Positions 33,047-41,718 of a DNA stretch of 60,308 nucleotides are shown here, one piece after another; position 1 is the stretch's first letter, and each line of letters opens with the position of its first letter. Origin of the DNA: Photobacterium pectinilyticum. Its GTDB lineage: Bacteria; Pseudomonadota; Gammaproteobacteria; Enterobacterales; Vibrionaceae. A program made the position numbers and the translations under genes. The notes below the pieces were generated by a model. It ran no database searches. It was given only the letters and a program-made list of their open reading frames with translations, and was not told the origin of the DNA. The DNA is taken from contig NZ_JANEYT010000031.1 in assembly GCF_024357955.1 (NCBI RefSeq), positions 1 to 60,308 of the forward strand. Direction: 5' to 3'.

Positions 33047-33832
33047 ATGCATTTTAAATCTGTACTTCGAACGTGTTTTGTTCTGTTTTTCCTGACCCGT
33101 GGGTCAGCGATGGCAGCACCATTGATGGCAGTCTACTCTGGACAAGACTACGAGGTAACACCTAAGCATTCTGAAGCCAGCAAAAAGTCGTTCCAAAAAA
33201 GCCTGAGCGGACTTTATAGCATTGATAGCTGGCGCGCGGCTGATATTCAACAGCCATACACAAATTTCGAGGATTTATACAACATCGCCCCCTCAGCCCA
33301 GCAGGAGCTAGCAACCCTGATGAACGAAGTGGGCTTGATGACCGACACCAACATCGTGTTGCCGGATGTCAAATCAAGAGAACGGGCAGAGAAGAAAATT
33401 GCCACTGAGCTCAAGGGTGATGCAAGCAAGATTACCGATTTGGCCCGAGCTTCACTGGTTGCTAATGATATCCATGGTTTGGTTGATGCTTTTGAGCTAA
33501 TTAGCAAAGAAGCGACAATCGTGTCAGTTAAAAACCGATTTAAAACCCCGACCGATTCTGGTTACCGTGACTTGAAATTACTGGTTCAACTGCCTGATTC
33601 CGAGCTAATTGCCGAAGTTCAGTTGCACCTAAATGCAATTTCGGACGTTAAAAACGGTGAAGAGCACAAGATTTACGAACAAATTCAGCACATTGAGCGA
33701 GCAGCACTTAGCCAGAGCCGCCCACAAAGTGAATTTGAAGCAGCGCAAATCAAAAAGCTAAGAGCCACTTCGAAGTCTCTTTACCATGATGCATGGCAAC
33801 AATACCTTCAGCCTGCAAGCATCGCCGTGTAA
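33047..33832 (+). CDS. Exported RelA/SpoT-domain protein, copy 2
   Basis: 261 residues, a tandem paralogue of the previous protein. Signal peptide MHFKSVLRTCFVLFFLTRGS ends in AMA before APLM. The same synthetase-fold segments occur: DVKSRERAEKKIATELKG, KITDLARASLVAND, DSGYRDLKLLVQLP and LIAEVQLHLNAI. The middle domain is more conserved between copies than the signal peptides or the C-terminal tail, though both keep RTCFVL in the signal and a WQQYLQP-like end. ATG 33047 follows AAAGGAG at 7 bases; the longer frame from 33008 includes that site. It has its own promoter region. Retention of both copies with intact motifs suggests each is functional. Confidence 0.75.
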   Translation: MHFKSVLRTCFVLFFLTRGSAMAAPLMAVYSGQDYEVTPKHSEASKKSFQKSLSGLYSIDSWRAADIQQPYTNFEDLYNIAPSAQQELATLMNEVGLMTDTNIVLPDVKSRERAEKKIATELKGDASKITDLARASLVANDIHGLVDAFELISKEATIVSVKNRFKTPTDSGYRDLKLLVQLPDSELIAEVQLHLNAISDVKNGEEHKIYEQIQHIERAALSQSRPQSEFEAAQIKKLRATSKSLYHDAWQQYLQPASIAV

Positions 33833-33842
33833 CTGTTCCCCC

Positions 33843-33873
33843 AGAGGCCACTTGCAACTTGGCAGTGGCCTCT
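33843..33873 (+). terminator. Hairpin after RelA/SpoT-like copy 2
   Basis: Perfect 10-bp stem AGAGGCCACT / AGTGGCCTCT with an 11-base loop, ten bases past the stop; no T tract. Confidence 0.55.
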
Positions 33874-34027
33874 ACCCTCAATAACATCTACGAGTAAAAC
33901 TATTTCAAGCTGTTTCAGTTTTAAGCGAGATTCTCATTATTGACTACGCTTTTATTAGGTGGCTATGGAATCTTCACTCAACTTGGGGCCAAAACAACAA
34001 CGCAGCCCCTAATACAGAGACCGCGTT

Positions 34028-34312
34028 ATGACAAATCGTTACCAACCCATCGACTTCATGCTGCAAAATCATTTAGAGCAAGCTTGTGACGCCCATTACG
34101 ACGTATTACTTGAGCTAAGGGACGACAGCACAGTGGAGGGGCAATGTATCAATACCGAAGTACATCCAGATCGTTCTGAATGGCTCGTGTGTAAAACGCG
34201 CTACCAGTACACCAAGATCCGCTTAGACTTCATAACAAAAATGAAGTCGTTAACGCCGGGTTCGAGCTTTTCCGAAGTTATACCATCTACTCAAGCGATC
34301 TTCAAAAGCTAG
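34028..34312 (+). CDS. rof: Rof/YaeO-type Rho-binding antiterminator
   Basis: 94 residues with the Rof layout: YQPIDFMLQNHLEQACDAHY (family YxPI..D.LE.AC), then the Sm-like beta strands VLLELRDDSTVEGQCINTEV and EWLVCKTRYQYTKIRLDFIT. Rof binds the primary RNA site of Rho and inhibits Rho-dependent termination. The usual Cys-Asp of the PI(N/D)C box reads PIDFM here, a small deviation. Single gene. Confidence 0.75.
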   Translation: MTNRYQPIDFMLQNHLEQACDAHYDVLLELRDDSTVEGQCINTEVHPDRSEWLVCKTRYQYTKIRLDFITKMKSLTPGSSFSEVIPSTQAIFKS

Positions 34313-34345
34313 TTCAAACGCTAATCAAGTTGTTATACAAATAAA

Positions 34346-34367
34346 AAAGAGCACCTCAGTGCCCTTT
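34346..34367 (-). terminator. Terminator, mainly for the cysteine desulfidase gene
   Basis: Nine-pair stem AAAGAGCAC / GTGCCCTTT (one G-T pair) with a 4-base loop; on the minus strand it ends in TTTTTTAT. It may also stop rof. Confidence 0.72.
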
Positions 34368-34373
34368 CTCTGT

Positions 34374-34421
34374 ATACCAACCTACATAAATATTTGATCA
34401 ACTACTTATCCAGATGGGTAT
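34374..34421 (-). repeat. 48-bp palindromic repeat, copy 1
   Basis: Begins ATACCAACCTACATAAATAT on the plus strand and ends in GGGTAT; the centre is TTGATCAA. It is the reverse complement of two further copies at 47979-48026 and 55632-55679, with few differences. It abuts the stop codon of the downstream-reading cyuA-like gene. Confidence 0.85.
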
Positions 34422-35707
34422 TATTTATGGACCATGATTTCCAAGATCTGGATGTCTGTTTGTGTCATCGCACCATTAGCTAATGCCGACATATTGCGGA
34501 TAGAGGAATCTACATCATCAGCAACGATGCCTTCGTTGCCTGTGACTCGAATTCCATCAAGTGCCATCAGCGCCGCCTTGATCGCCGCACTGGCAGATGA
34601 AGATACTTTCATCGCACAACTCGTCTTGGCACCGTCACAAATGATACCTGTAATATCACCAATCATGCTGCAAATAGCATTGCTGATATGGTTGAACCGA
34701 CCGCCAAGCAGCCATGTCATGCCTGCAACCGCTCCCATGGAGGCTGTCGTTGCGCCACAAAGTGCCGATAACTTGTTCTGGTAGCTTTTAATATAAATAG
34801 CCATCAGGTGCGACATCATCAGGGCACGTACTGTCGTTTCTTGATCGGCGTTAAGGTGCTCCGCAACAACGACAACAGGCATAGTTGCTGCAATACCTTG
34901 ATTGCCTGAGCCAGAGTTGCTCATTGCCGGTTTCATTGCCCCGTCCATTCGAGCATCTGAGGCTGCCGACGTACGACGTAAAATGTCAGTTAACAGACCA
35001 CCAGAAAGTAGGCCTCGATCAACATTTCGCTGGAAGGTCGCACCAATTTGCAGACCGTATTTGCCTGTCAGCCCTTCTTTGGATAGCTCGTTATTCAACG
35101 AAGACGCCTGTAAGATAAAATCAATATCTTTTAACGGTGCGTGGAGAGCGAAGTCATAAATATCTTCCGCTGTCGCTTGTTCGAATATGTTTTCTTTTAT
35201 CGTTGCTTGTGAAGTAGTTACCTGGTCTGCAATAAACAACGGTTGACCATTCTTCTCGATAGAAACAACCTGCGTATGGCTATCAGCAATAATCACCGTC
35301 ACTGTATCGGTTGCATTGCTAACGGTAACCATAGCAAACAAGATATTGCTGACATCAGCCACACCTACCGATACCGCGCTGTTATCTAACATCTTTTTGG
35401 CTGAAGCAACGTCTTCCGAAGTAATATTTTTCAATACCTCAAGGCCAGCATCAGCATCACCCGCCAATGCGCCCACTGCCGCTGCAATTGGCAAACCGAC
35501 CATTCCGGTACCCGGTACACCGACACCCATACCATTTTTCATCAAGTTAGGTGAAACAAAAGCTTCTATATAAGTAGGGATACAATTCAGTTCACGCGAT
35601 GCCTTTGCAGCGGCCAAAGCAACAGAAACTGGCTCGGTACAGCCAAGTGCTGGCACAACTTCACGCTTAACAGTCTCAATAAAACCATTCCATAGATGCT
35701 TTTTCAT
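34421..35707 (-). CDS. cyuA: L-cysteine desulfidase (CyuA/YhaM, UPF0597 family)
   Basis: 428 residues (E. coli CyuA about 436). The first conserved Cys lies in VPALGCTEPVSVALAAAKAS, and two or three more in ICSMIGDITGIICDGAKTSC near residues 345-370; together they hold the [4Fe-4S] cluster that breaks cysteine into pyruvate, ammonia and sulfide. Gly-rich GMGVGVPGTGMVGLPIAAAV and the SGSGNQGIAATMPV box are family signatures. ATG 35707 is preferred because AAGGTG stands 6 bases before it; earlier ATG/GTG codons overlap that site. In E. coli the gene is anaerobically induced with a transporter, but no transporter lies beside it here. Confidence 0.85.
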   Translation of the reverse strand: MKKHLWNGFIETVKREVVPALGCTEPVSVALAAAKASRELNCIPTYIEAFVSPNLMKNGMGVGVPGTGMVGLPIAAAVGALAGDADAGLEVLKNITSEDVASAKKMLDNSAVSVGVADVSNILFAMVTVSNATDTVTVIIADSHTQVVSIEKNGQPLFIADQVTTSQATIKENIFEQATAEDIYDFALHAPLKDIDFILQASSLNNELSKEGLTGKYGLQIGATFQRNVDRGLLSGGLLTDILRRTSAASDARMDGAMKPAMSNSGSGNQGIAATMPVVVVAEHLNADQETTVRALMMSHLMAIYIKSYQNKLSALCGATTASMGAVAGMTWLLGGRFNHISNAICSMIGDITGIICDGAKTSCAMKVSSSASAAIKAALMALDGIRVTGNEGIVADDVDSSIRNMSALANGAMTQTDIQILEIMVHK

Positions 35708-35964
35708 GTTCATCACCTTCACGACATTAGTAGGGTATCAGGCTTATTAAAATGCAAATTATGGAGTCATAAGCCCTTGTCTTTATATGGTTAATGTACC
35801 GCTATCGCAGGATAAATATTTTCTTATTTTTCCTCCACTAAAGACCTTTAGTAGAAAAGTTTTCCCCATGAAAAGCATCGTGCGACATAAATCATATAAT
35901 TTACTGGCCTCTGTCCAAACAAACACCCTATATGCGTTGATAACTCAAAAAATGGATATAAAAA

Positions 35965-35984
35965 AACGACCACATTGGGCCGCT
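35965..35984 (-). terminator. Terminator of the Nudix gene
   Basis: On the minus strand AGCGGCC pairs with GGTCGTT (two G-T pairs) around a 6-base loop and is followed by TTTTT. It lies 45 bases after the stop. Confidence 0.6.
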
Positions 35985-36027
35985 CCTTTTGCTGGGCATT
36001 TAACTTTCCTACCACGTACCTTTCTGA

Positions 36028-36609
36028 TCAGCTCGCCGCCTTTAGCGGTAACGGCTTGGTTGCCGATCTTTCTTCTTTTCCAAGCAGTTCATCGACAATC
36101 GTTTTCAGCAAGAACGTTTCACGTTCAATCGACATGCCTTTTTTATCACTGTTGGCAATAGTGTGCTCGTTATGGGCTATCGCATTGAAGATATTGATCC
36201 AAACCGGTTTCATTCCGTTTTTTACTTCATAATCTTCTAACTTAGTGTTGCCAAGCTGTTCATCAATAGTGCAAACATAACAGTAAGAAAGCATGTGCAT
36301 GATGTCAAAATCAGGCTTATGCCATGGGCGGTATTCTTCATAGATACCAAACTCGCAGATATCTCGAATATTCTGCGCCCCCGTTTCTTCTTCCAGCTCA
36401 CGGATCAAACCTTCAATAGCATCTTCACCGTCGTCAATACCACCACCGGGCAAGGTGTAGTCGTGGTAACGTTCGGTATATAACATGAGAATATTTTCAC
36501 CATTAAGAATGATGCCTCGTGCCGCCTTACGATGAAACGTATTGCGCTGAAGCCCAGACGCTTCAAGACTTTGCAAATTAGGATGCACGGTTGATTTCAG
36601 TAGTCGCAT
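36028..36609 (-). CDS. Nudix hydrolase
   Basis: 193 residues. The Nudix box GGGIDDGEDAIEGLIRELEE followed by ETGA (about residues 66-89) contains the REXXEE metal-binding core. The N-terminal 40 residues (RLLKSTVHPNLQSLEASGLQ) form an extension seen in a Vibrio/Photobacterium group, and the C-terminal part has EETFLLKTIVDELLGKEER. Nudix enzymes cleave nucleoside diphosphate derivatives; the substrate is not predictable. Start ATG 36609. It is separated from the AsnB-like gene by a palindromic repeat. Confidence 0.85.
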   Translation of the reverse strand: MRLLKSTVHPNLQSLEASGLQRNTFHRKAARGIILNGENILMLYTERYHDYTLPGGGIDDGEDAIEGLIRELEEETGAQNIRDICEFGIYEEYRPWHKPDFDIMHMLSYCYVCTIDEQLGNTKLEDYEVKNGMKPVWINIFNAIAHNEHTIANSDKKGMSIERETFLLKTIVDELLGKEERSATKPLPLKAAS

Positions 36610-36656
36610 GTTTATTTTCCGAACGCTTCAACAAGCGGTGAATTCTAGCTGATATA

Positions 36657-36715
36657 CCCAAGCAACTTCAAGGTACAGGTTCAGCGCGAATATTTAAGCA
36701 TGAAGTGATTTGGGG
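36657..36715. repeat. Imperfect inverted-repeat element (REP/MITE-like)
   Basis: CCCAAGCAACTTCAAG (36657-36672) faces CATGAAGTGATTTGGG (36699-36714), an imperfect inverted repeat of about 16 bp. CCCAAGCAACTTCA is a motif I recall as frequent between genes in Vibrio and Photobacterium genomes. No other copy was seen in this window. Confidence 0.5.
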
Positions 36716-36734
36716 ATAACTCTCAATTACCAAA

Positions 36735-38432
36735 TCACTTAAGCATATAAGTATTCATCCGCTTTACCATCGTCAGCCCGGAGGTGTAGTCATAGAGCCT
36801 CAGCGCCGTCAGTGTAACTTGTAAGCCCAGCACAGAACGATTATATATATTTCCATTTTCACTAAATACGGTCGATATGGCTTCTTTAAGTAACTGATTT
36901 TTAGTCTTTGTCGGTAAAGAAAATTGCCATTGAGTCGCTTTGGGGGTTTCAACTTCAATCGGGCAGGGAATATGCCCGGGGTAGGTTTGCCAAGGAGTCA
37001 TTAACGCCTGAGGGTAGCATTGCTGCAACCAAGCCATATATACACCATGCTTTAATGCCCATTGCGTTTCCATTGCGAACATCGCTGCAAGCACGGACTT
37101 ACTGTAAAACGGCAAGCAAAAGTCCAGCTGGAAACGATCCATTTCTTCGTATGGCAATGCTAGATGATGGTGCTGATCGTTTTCCCACAAGAACAATTGA
37201 TAGGCTTTTATTAGAGGTAAATGTGCATACTCCTTGAAGCTATCGATGATATTTTGCCTGAGTCGCTGCTGCAATGTTTCGCCCTGCCTAACTAAACGCG
37301 GTGGAATATATGCCATCTGCTGCTCTAAATAACAGTCAACCAACAATTCAAGGTTCTCTTGTCTGCAAGCTTCAATGATAGCTTCACCGGTATATATCTG
37401 CCCAACACATACGCTGCCACCATTCCCAGACCAGAAAAGCCGAGGACGAGCTAATTTATCATAGTATTCAAAGCTATCGGGTTGCCAGTGTATACCTAAC
37501 CGTTGCTCAACAGTGAGTTCCTGGGTATCTGTCACCCGCACACTGTGAAGAGGGATATGATGATAGGCTGCGAATTGCTGACCATAGCTCGCATCCTGCG
37601 AATGGTTCCGCGAAAAATTAAGGCACTCAACTTCAGCTCCCCTTCGCTGCAGTTCAGCGGCAATTACCCGTGAATCTAACCCTCCGGATAATGTACTGAC
37701 GGTCGAGCTATCCGAACCAAGGTATCTCTCAGCAGCTTGCTTGAAGCCAGCATCTAAACGCGCTATGCCTTCTTCAAGTGAACAGGAAGGGATATCGACA
37801 TCAGACCATTTAAAATAACGTCTACGTTGAATACCTACAGACGACGCTTCCAGCATATTCAAATCAGAGAGTTCTAGCATCTCACCAGGACGAGAAGCAA
37901 ACACTTGGTTGTAAGGCGTCTTACTCCCCAGCGAGTACCCTAAGGTTGCTATTTCTGTCTGCGCCTCTAGATTATTTTCAAGCGGGATCCCTAGCTCAGG
38001 GAACAAGCGTAAGCAGGTGCTAAATATCACGGCGCCTTGATACTGCATAAAGTAGTAAGGCCTAATCGCTAAGCTATCTGTATATATCGATAGTCGTCGG
38101 GTCCTTTTTTGGTAATGAAATACACAGAAAGTCCCCTCGGCCTCAAGCAGCGATTGCTCGAGCCGTTGGCTTTCGAGCAGCGACTGCATATCACTTTTAA
38201 TGCATGAACTTAGCAATGGGTGCCCAGCCCCAACGACAAAACCCTTGTCATCATCAGCCCTCGCAGCATCACCAAAGCACTGATAATCAATCTGACTCAA
38301 AAATAGGGATGAATCAGAAAAACTATGACGAACGTCATCCTGATTGCGTGAAATGTGTCTATCTATATTGTGCTTGACCGCTTTGAGCTCTGGTGTCCAG
38401 CGGGTCGAAAAAATGCCTGCGATTATACTCAT
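36735..38432 (-). CDS. Asparagine-synthase-like enzyme lacking the glutaminase cysteine
   Basis: 565 residues with the two-domain AsnB layout. The N-terminal Ntn-hydrolase-like half starts MSIIAGIF instead of MCGI, so Cys2, the glutaminase nucleophile, is absent. The C-terminal synthetase half keeps the pyrophosphatase loop LSGGLDSRV (about 250-258) and later substrate segments (FWSGNGGSVCVGQIY, LPYEEMDRFQLDFCLPFYSK). This pattern matches enzymes that form amide bonds without hydrolysing glutamine, as in beta-lactam synthetases and lasso-peptide cyclases, but no precursor peptide or biosynthetic partner is adjacent. Ammonia-dependent amidation of an unknown acid is another option. Single gene, separated from mrcB by a terminator. 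Confidence 0.75.
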   Translation of the reverse strand: MSIIAGIFSTRWTPELKAVKHNIDRHISRNQDDVRHSFSDSSLFLSQIDYQCFGDAARADDDKGFVVGAGHPLLSSCIKSDMQSLLESQRLEQSLLEAEGTFCVFHYQKRTRRLSIYTDSLAIRPYYFMQYQGAVIFSTCLRLFPELGIPLENNLEAQTEIATLGYSLGSKTPYNQVFASRPGEMLELSDLNMLEASSVGIQRRRYFKWSDVDIPSCSLEEGIARLDAGFKQAAERYLGSDSSTVSTLSGGLDSRVIAAELQRRGAEVECLNFSRNHSQDASYGQQFAAYHHIPLHSVRVTDTQELTVEQRLGIHWQPDSFEYYDKLARPRLFWSGNGGSVCVGQIYTGEAIIEACRQENLELLVDCYLEQQMAYIPPRLVRQGETLQQRLRQNIIDSFKEYAHLPLIKAYQLFLWENDQHHHLALPYEEMDRFQLDFCLPFYSKSVLAAMFAMETQWALKHGVYMAWLQQCYPQALMTPWQTYPGHIPCPIEVETPKATQWQFSLPTKTKNQLLKEAISTVFSENGNIYNRSVLGLQVTLTALRLYDYTSGLTMVKRMNTYMLK

Positions 38433-38568
38433 GGCCCACTCCTAATGATCTTTCCAATCAATAGAGCAATTTGTAAGCCAACAAGAACAAAATTTTAAGC
38501 CATTGAATTTATGTGTAAAATCTTTTCAACCTTTCATTGTTATTGCTAATTGCAAAGCAATAACAAAA

Positions 38569-38597
38569 TCCCCCAAGCCACTAATAAGCTTGGGGGA
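38569..38597 (-). terminator. mrcB terminator
   Basis: Perfect 10-bp stem TCCCCCAAGC / GCTTGGGGGA with a 9-base loop; on the minus strand it is followed by TTTTGTTATT. Confidence 0.85.
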
Positions 38598-38636
38598 CTT
38601 AAAAATACCTCTGCCTTTCAAGGCTCATCAACGCTG

Positions 38637-41003
38637 TTAATTGAAATCAAATAGGCGCTTAAAGAAGGTTTCAACTTTTCGGACACAACCTTGCTTAAGG
38701 GTTCCCTGAGGATCCCAAGCGGGGAGGTGGGTTTGTCCCACACAGCTTTGCGATAGTACACCACGTTGATCACGGTAGTAATCAAACTCGGTAATTTGCT
38801 CAGGTGCCTGTATAACTAAAGGTTCAGGGTCACGACTTTGGATATAATCTGCATACAAACGCAGTGGTCCTGAAGATCCAGTCAGCTTGACCGCCTTATT
38901 ATCATCCCTTCCCATCCAAACAGTCACCACCTCGCGGCCATCAACACCGACATACCAACTATCACGGCCTTTATCGGAAGTACCTGTTTTCCCCGCCAGA
39001 CGAGAAGACGGCAACATTTCATTGAGGTACCGTCCTGTTCCTTCACTCACCACACGTTGCAAACCATACATAGTGAGCCAAGAAGCTTGCTCCGAAACTG
39101 TTTGGGTAGAAACAGGTAACGACTGATAAAGTATGTTGCCTTCATTATCCACCACTGCACCCAGTGCAGATAACTCTGATCGATGTCCGCCACTAGCAAT
39201 AGTTTGGTACATCTGGGTGACCTCGACCGGTGTTAAGGTAAATGCCCCCAGCAGTATCGACGGCAACTTCGGCACTTCATTTTTATCAATACCCAGCTTT
39301 TCCATGGTACTGATCACTTCATCCAAACCAACAGCCATCCCTAAGTTCACCGTCGGGATGTTGTATGATTTTGCCAACGCAGTATAAAGTGGTACCTCAC
39401 CACGATACTGCCTATCATAATTTCGTGGCGACCAGTTTTCCCCATTTTGGCCTTTTAGGGTCAACGGCCGATCTTGAAGGCTTGTGGAAAGAGAAAAGCG
39501 CTTAGGCAATTCTAACGCCGCCAAATATACCGCTGGTTTTACCACAGAGCCAATCTGACGCTTGGCATCAATGGCACGATTGAAGCCGTCGTATCCCGGT
39601 CGGGATCCCCCCACCATCGCTCGTATCTCACCACTGACTCGGTCAGCGACCACGACAGCCGTTTCAAGCTGGTCACCGGCTTTGGACTCAAGTTGCGGGA
39701 TCACTTTACGCACAGACTGCTCAGCCATTTCCTGAGAGCGAGGATCCAGTGTTGTAAAGAGCCTTAGCCCCTGCCCTGCCTGATAATTCTTCACTTTTGC
39801 AGTTAGTTCACGCTGTAACTGACCAAAATACGCAGGCTGACGATTTGAAATCGTTCCTTTGTCTTGAATATCGAGCGGTTTATCTACTGCGGCAAGATAG
39901 TCATCTTGCTCCAATACCCCATTTTCGAACATTAGTTGCAGCACCAAGTCTCGGCGACGCTTAGTACGCTCAGGGTAACGCCATGGATTGTAATACGATG
40001 GGCCTTTCACCAAGCCAACCAACAGCGCTTGCTGATCAACTCGAAGTTCTGACAGCGGCAAGCCAAAGTAAAACCGGGAGCCCAACTCGAAGCCATGCAC
40101 CGCATCGCGACCGCTTTGCGCCAAATATACCTGATTTAAATAGGCATCCAGAATCTGATCTTTGCTATAGCGATAGTCAATAATCAGCGCCATATACGCT
40201 TCACGCGCCTTTCGCCATAAACTGCGTTCACTGGTCAAAAACAAATTCTTGGCCAATTGCTGAGTCAGAGTACTCCCTCCCTGCACTGTCCGGCCTGCCT
40301 TGAGATTAGCAAGAAATGCCCTTGCTATTGCTGTCGGTGAAACCCCGTCGTGCTGATAAAAATCGCGATCCTCTGTTGCAATCAAAGCGTCAATCAAGGT
40401 TTCTGGCATTTCATCCATAGGGCGGTAGAGACGCTGCTCATCTGTCTGTGCTTCCAGCATCCCCAGCAGTTTAGGCTCAACTCGGATATAACCGAGCTCT
40501 CGGTTTGTCTCCGCCTCGACAATTGATTTAACCTTGGAATAATCAAAGTCAACAACAACATGCCGGGCATCTTGCTGCCCATCACGAAATTCAAAAGGGC
40601 GGCGAATAAACTCAACCTTCAACCGGCTAGTCGAATATTCCCCAGGGCGAGAGGGGTTGCTGACTTTACGGTATTTCAGCGCTTCCAGTTCGTTGATCAA
40701 ATCGTCATAGCGGATCACCGCACCAGGTTGTAGTGCCAATTCACGCGCATATACAACAGAAGGTAGTTGCCACAACTGCCCCTCGAACTTTGCTGCCACT
40801 TCATCATTAATATCGACACCCATTTTGACCAACCCACAAGCGGTAAGCAGGCAGACACCCAATACGGTAAATTTCAATTTACGGTATGAACGGCGAGGCT
40901 TGCGTACGCTTTCAAGCGCTGAAGATGGCGATGATGGCTTGTTCAGTTCATTGATTTCAGAATCATTAATTTGAGGCTGATTGGACTTCTGTTGCTTGGT
41001 CAT
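38637..41003 (-). CDS. mrcB: Penicillin-binding protein 1B (bifunctional transglycosylase/transpeptidase)
   Basis: 788 residues. A short basic cytoplasmic tail and one membrane anchor (about 46-64) lead to the UB2H-like region, then the GT51 transglycosylase with EDRDFYQHDG, GGSTLTQQLAKN and the following KAREAYMALIID motif. The transpeptidase domain has SVVK (active Ser), SYN and KTGT. It polymerises and cross-links peptidoglycan in the periplasm; UB2H is where LpoB-type activators dock. The C-terminal tail after the transpeptidase is shorter than in E. coli. Single gene, no lpoB nearby. A second PBP1B homologue elsewhere in the genome cannot be excluded. Confidence 0.92.
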   Translation of the reverse strand: MTKQQKSNQPQINDSEINELNKPSSPSSALESVRKPRRSYRKLKFTVLGVCLLTACGLVKMGVDINDEVAAKFEGQLWQLPSVVYARELALQPGAVIRYDDLINELEALKYRKVSNPSRPGEYSTSRLKVEFIRRPFEFRDGQQDARHVVVDFDYSKVKSIVEAETNRELGYIRVEPKLLGMLEAQTDEQRLYRPMDEMPETLIDALIATEDRDFYQHDGVSPTAIARAFLANLKAGRTVQGGSTLTQQLAKNLFLTSERSLWRKAREAYMALIIDYRYSKDQILDAYLNQVYLAQSGRDAVHGFELGSRFYFGLPLSELRVDQQALLVGLVKGPSYYNPWRYPERTKRRRDLVLQLMFENGVLEQDDYLAAVDKPLDIQDKGTISNRQPAYFGQLQRELTAKVKNYQAGQGLRLFTTLDPRSQEMAEQSVRKVIPQLESKAGDQLETAVVVADRVSGEIRAMVGGSRPGYDGFNRAIDAKRQIGSVVKPAVYLAALELPKRFSLSTSLQDRPLTLKGQNGENWSPRNYDRQYRGEVPLYTALAKSYNIPTVNLGMAVGLDEVISTMEKLGIDKNEVPKLPSILLGAFTLTPVEVTQMYQTIASGGHRSELSALGAVVDNEGNILYQSLPVSTQTVSEQASWLTMYGLQRVVSEGTGRYLNEMLPSSRLAGKTGTSDKGRDSWYVGVDGREVVTVWMGRDDNKAVKLTGSSGPLRLYADYIQSRDPEPLVIQAPEQITEFDYYRDQRGVLSQSCVGQTHLPAWDPQGTLKQGCVRKVETFFKRLFDFN

Positions 41004-41199
41004 AACGTCGCTTTCGTGGCAAATTCGCGCCGACCTTACCGCAAGGTTCAGTTAAATTTGTCAGTATTTTGTCAAAGCATATTACTCCTTTAATCAAGCC
41101 GTACCGCCAGAAACGACCTAACCCCTCCTCATGTCTGGATATTACGGTCAAAATCACGCAAAATACGCGCCCCACAACTGATAGCCAAGCAGAGATGAA

Positions 41200-41649
41200 A
41201 TGGAACGCGATTACAAACTAGAGTGCCTAATGACAATGCCACGCCATGAACTGGAAGAATTCAGCTTGCGTGTGATTGGCCGCATGGTTCCTGAAGATAC
41301 GATGCAAGAAATCTTTACCTTTGAACAGGAAGAGATCGACAGCGAAGATCGCATGAAATCAGCCCAGTTTGATGCAATGCTGCGTATGACTGCTATTGCT
41401 CTTGGTGAAGTCAGTACTGCTTTCGAAGAATCAGACAATGCCAAGCAAAATACGGAACGTATGACTCGCCTTGTTCTTTGGCACTTCTATGCCATGTCCT
41501 TCAACTTGGAAGAAGCAGTCACTCTTGAGCAACACTGTGAAGAAGTGGAAAAAATATTAGTTAGCGCGCCAAAAGACGCATTTGGCTGGATTAAAGCGCT
41601 GACGGACTTGCTTCATACTTACGCTGAACTTAACGAAAAGCGTAACTGA
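41200..41649 (+). CDS. Acidic helical protein, DUF3069-like
   Basis: 149 residues, almost entirely alpha-helical and acidic, with no signal or membrane segment. Segments such as LECLMTMPRHELEEFSLRVI, AQFDAMLRMTAIALGEVSTA and DAFGWIKALTDLLHTYAELN look like a conserved Vibrionaceae family that I believe is DUF3069, but I am not certain of the name. Function unknown. It is divergent from mrcB and convergent with the phosphomutase gene, with a stem at 41682-41708 between them. Confidence 0.6.
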   Translation: MERDYKLECLMTMPRHELEEFSLRVIGRMVPEDTMQEIFTFEQEEIDSEDRMKSAQFDAMLRMTAIALGEVSTAFEESDNAKQNTERMTRLVLWHFYAMSFNLEEAVTLEQHCEEVEKILVSAPKDAFGWIKALTDLLHTYAELNEKRN

Positions 41650-41681
41650 TAACCGGTATATACCTAACCATAATATCTTCA

Positions 41682-41708
41682 CCAGCCAGAGCCGCTCGCT
41701 CTGGCTGG
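41682..41708. terminator. Hairpin between convergent genes
   Basis: Perfect 11-bp stem CCAGCCAGAGC / GCTCTGGCTGG with a 5-base loop, no T tract on either strand. It lies between two convergent stop codons. Confidence 0.6.
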
Positions 41709-41718
41709 CGTATCGAGG

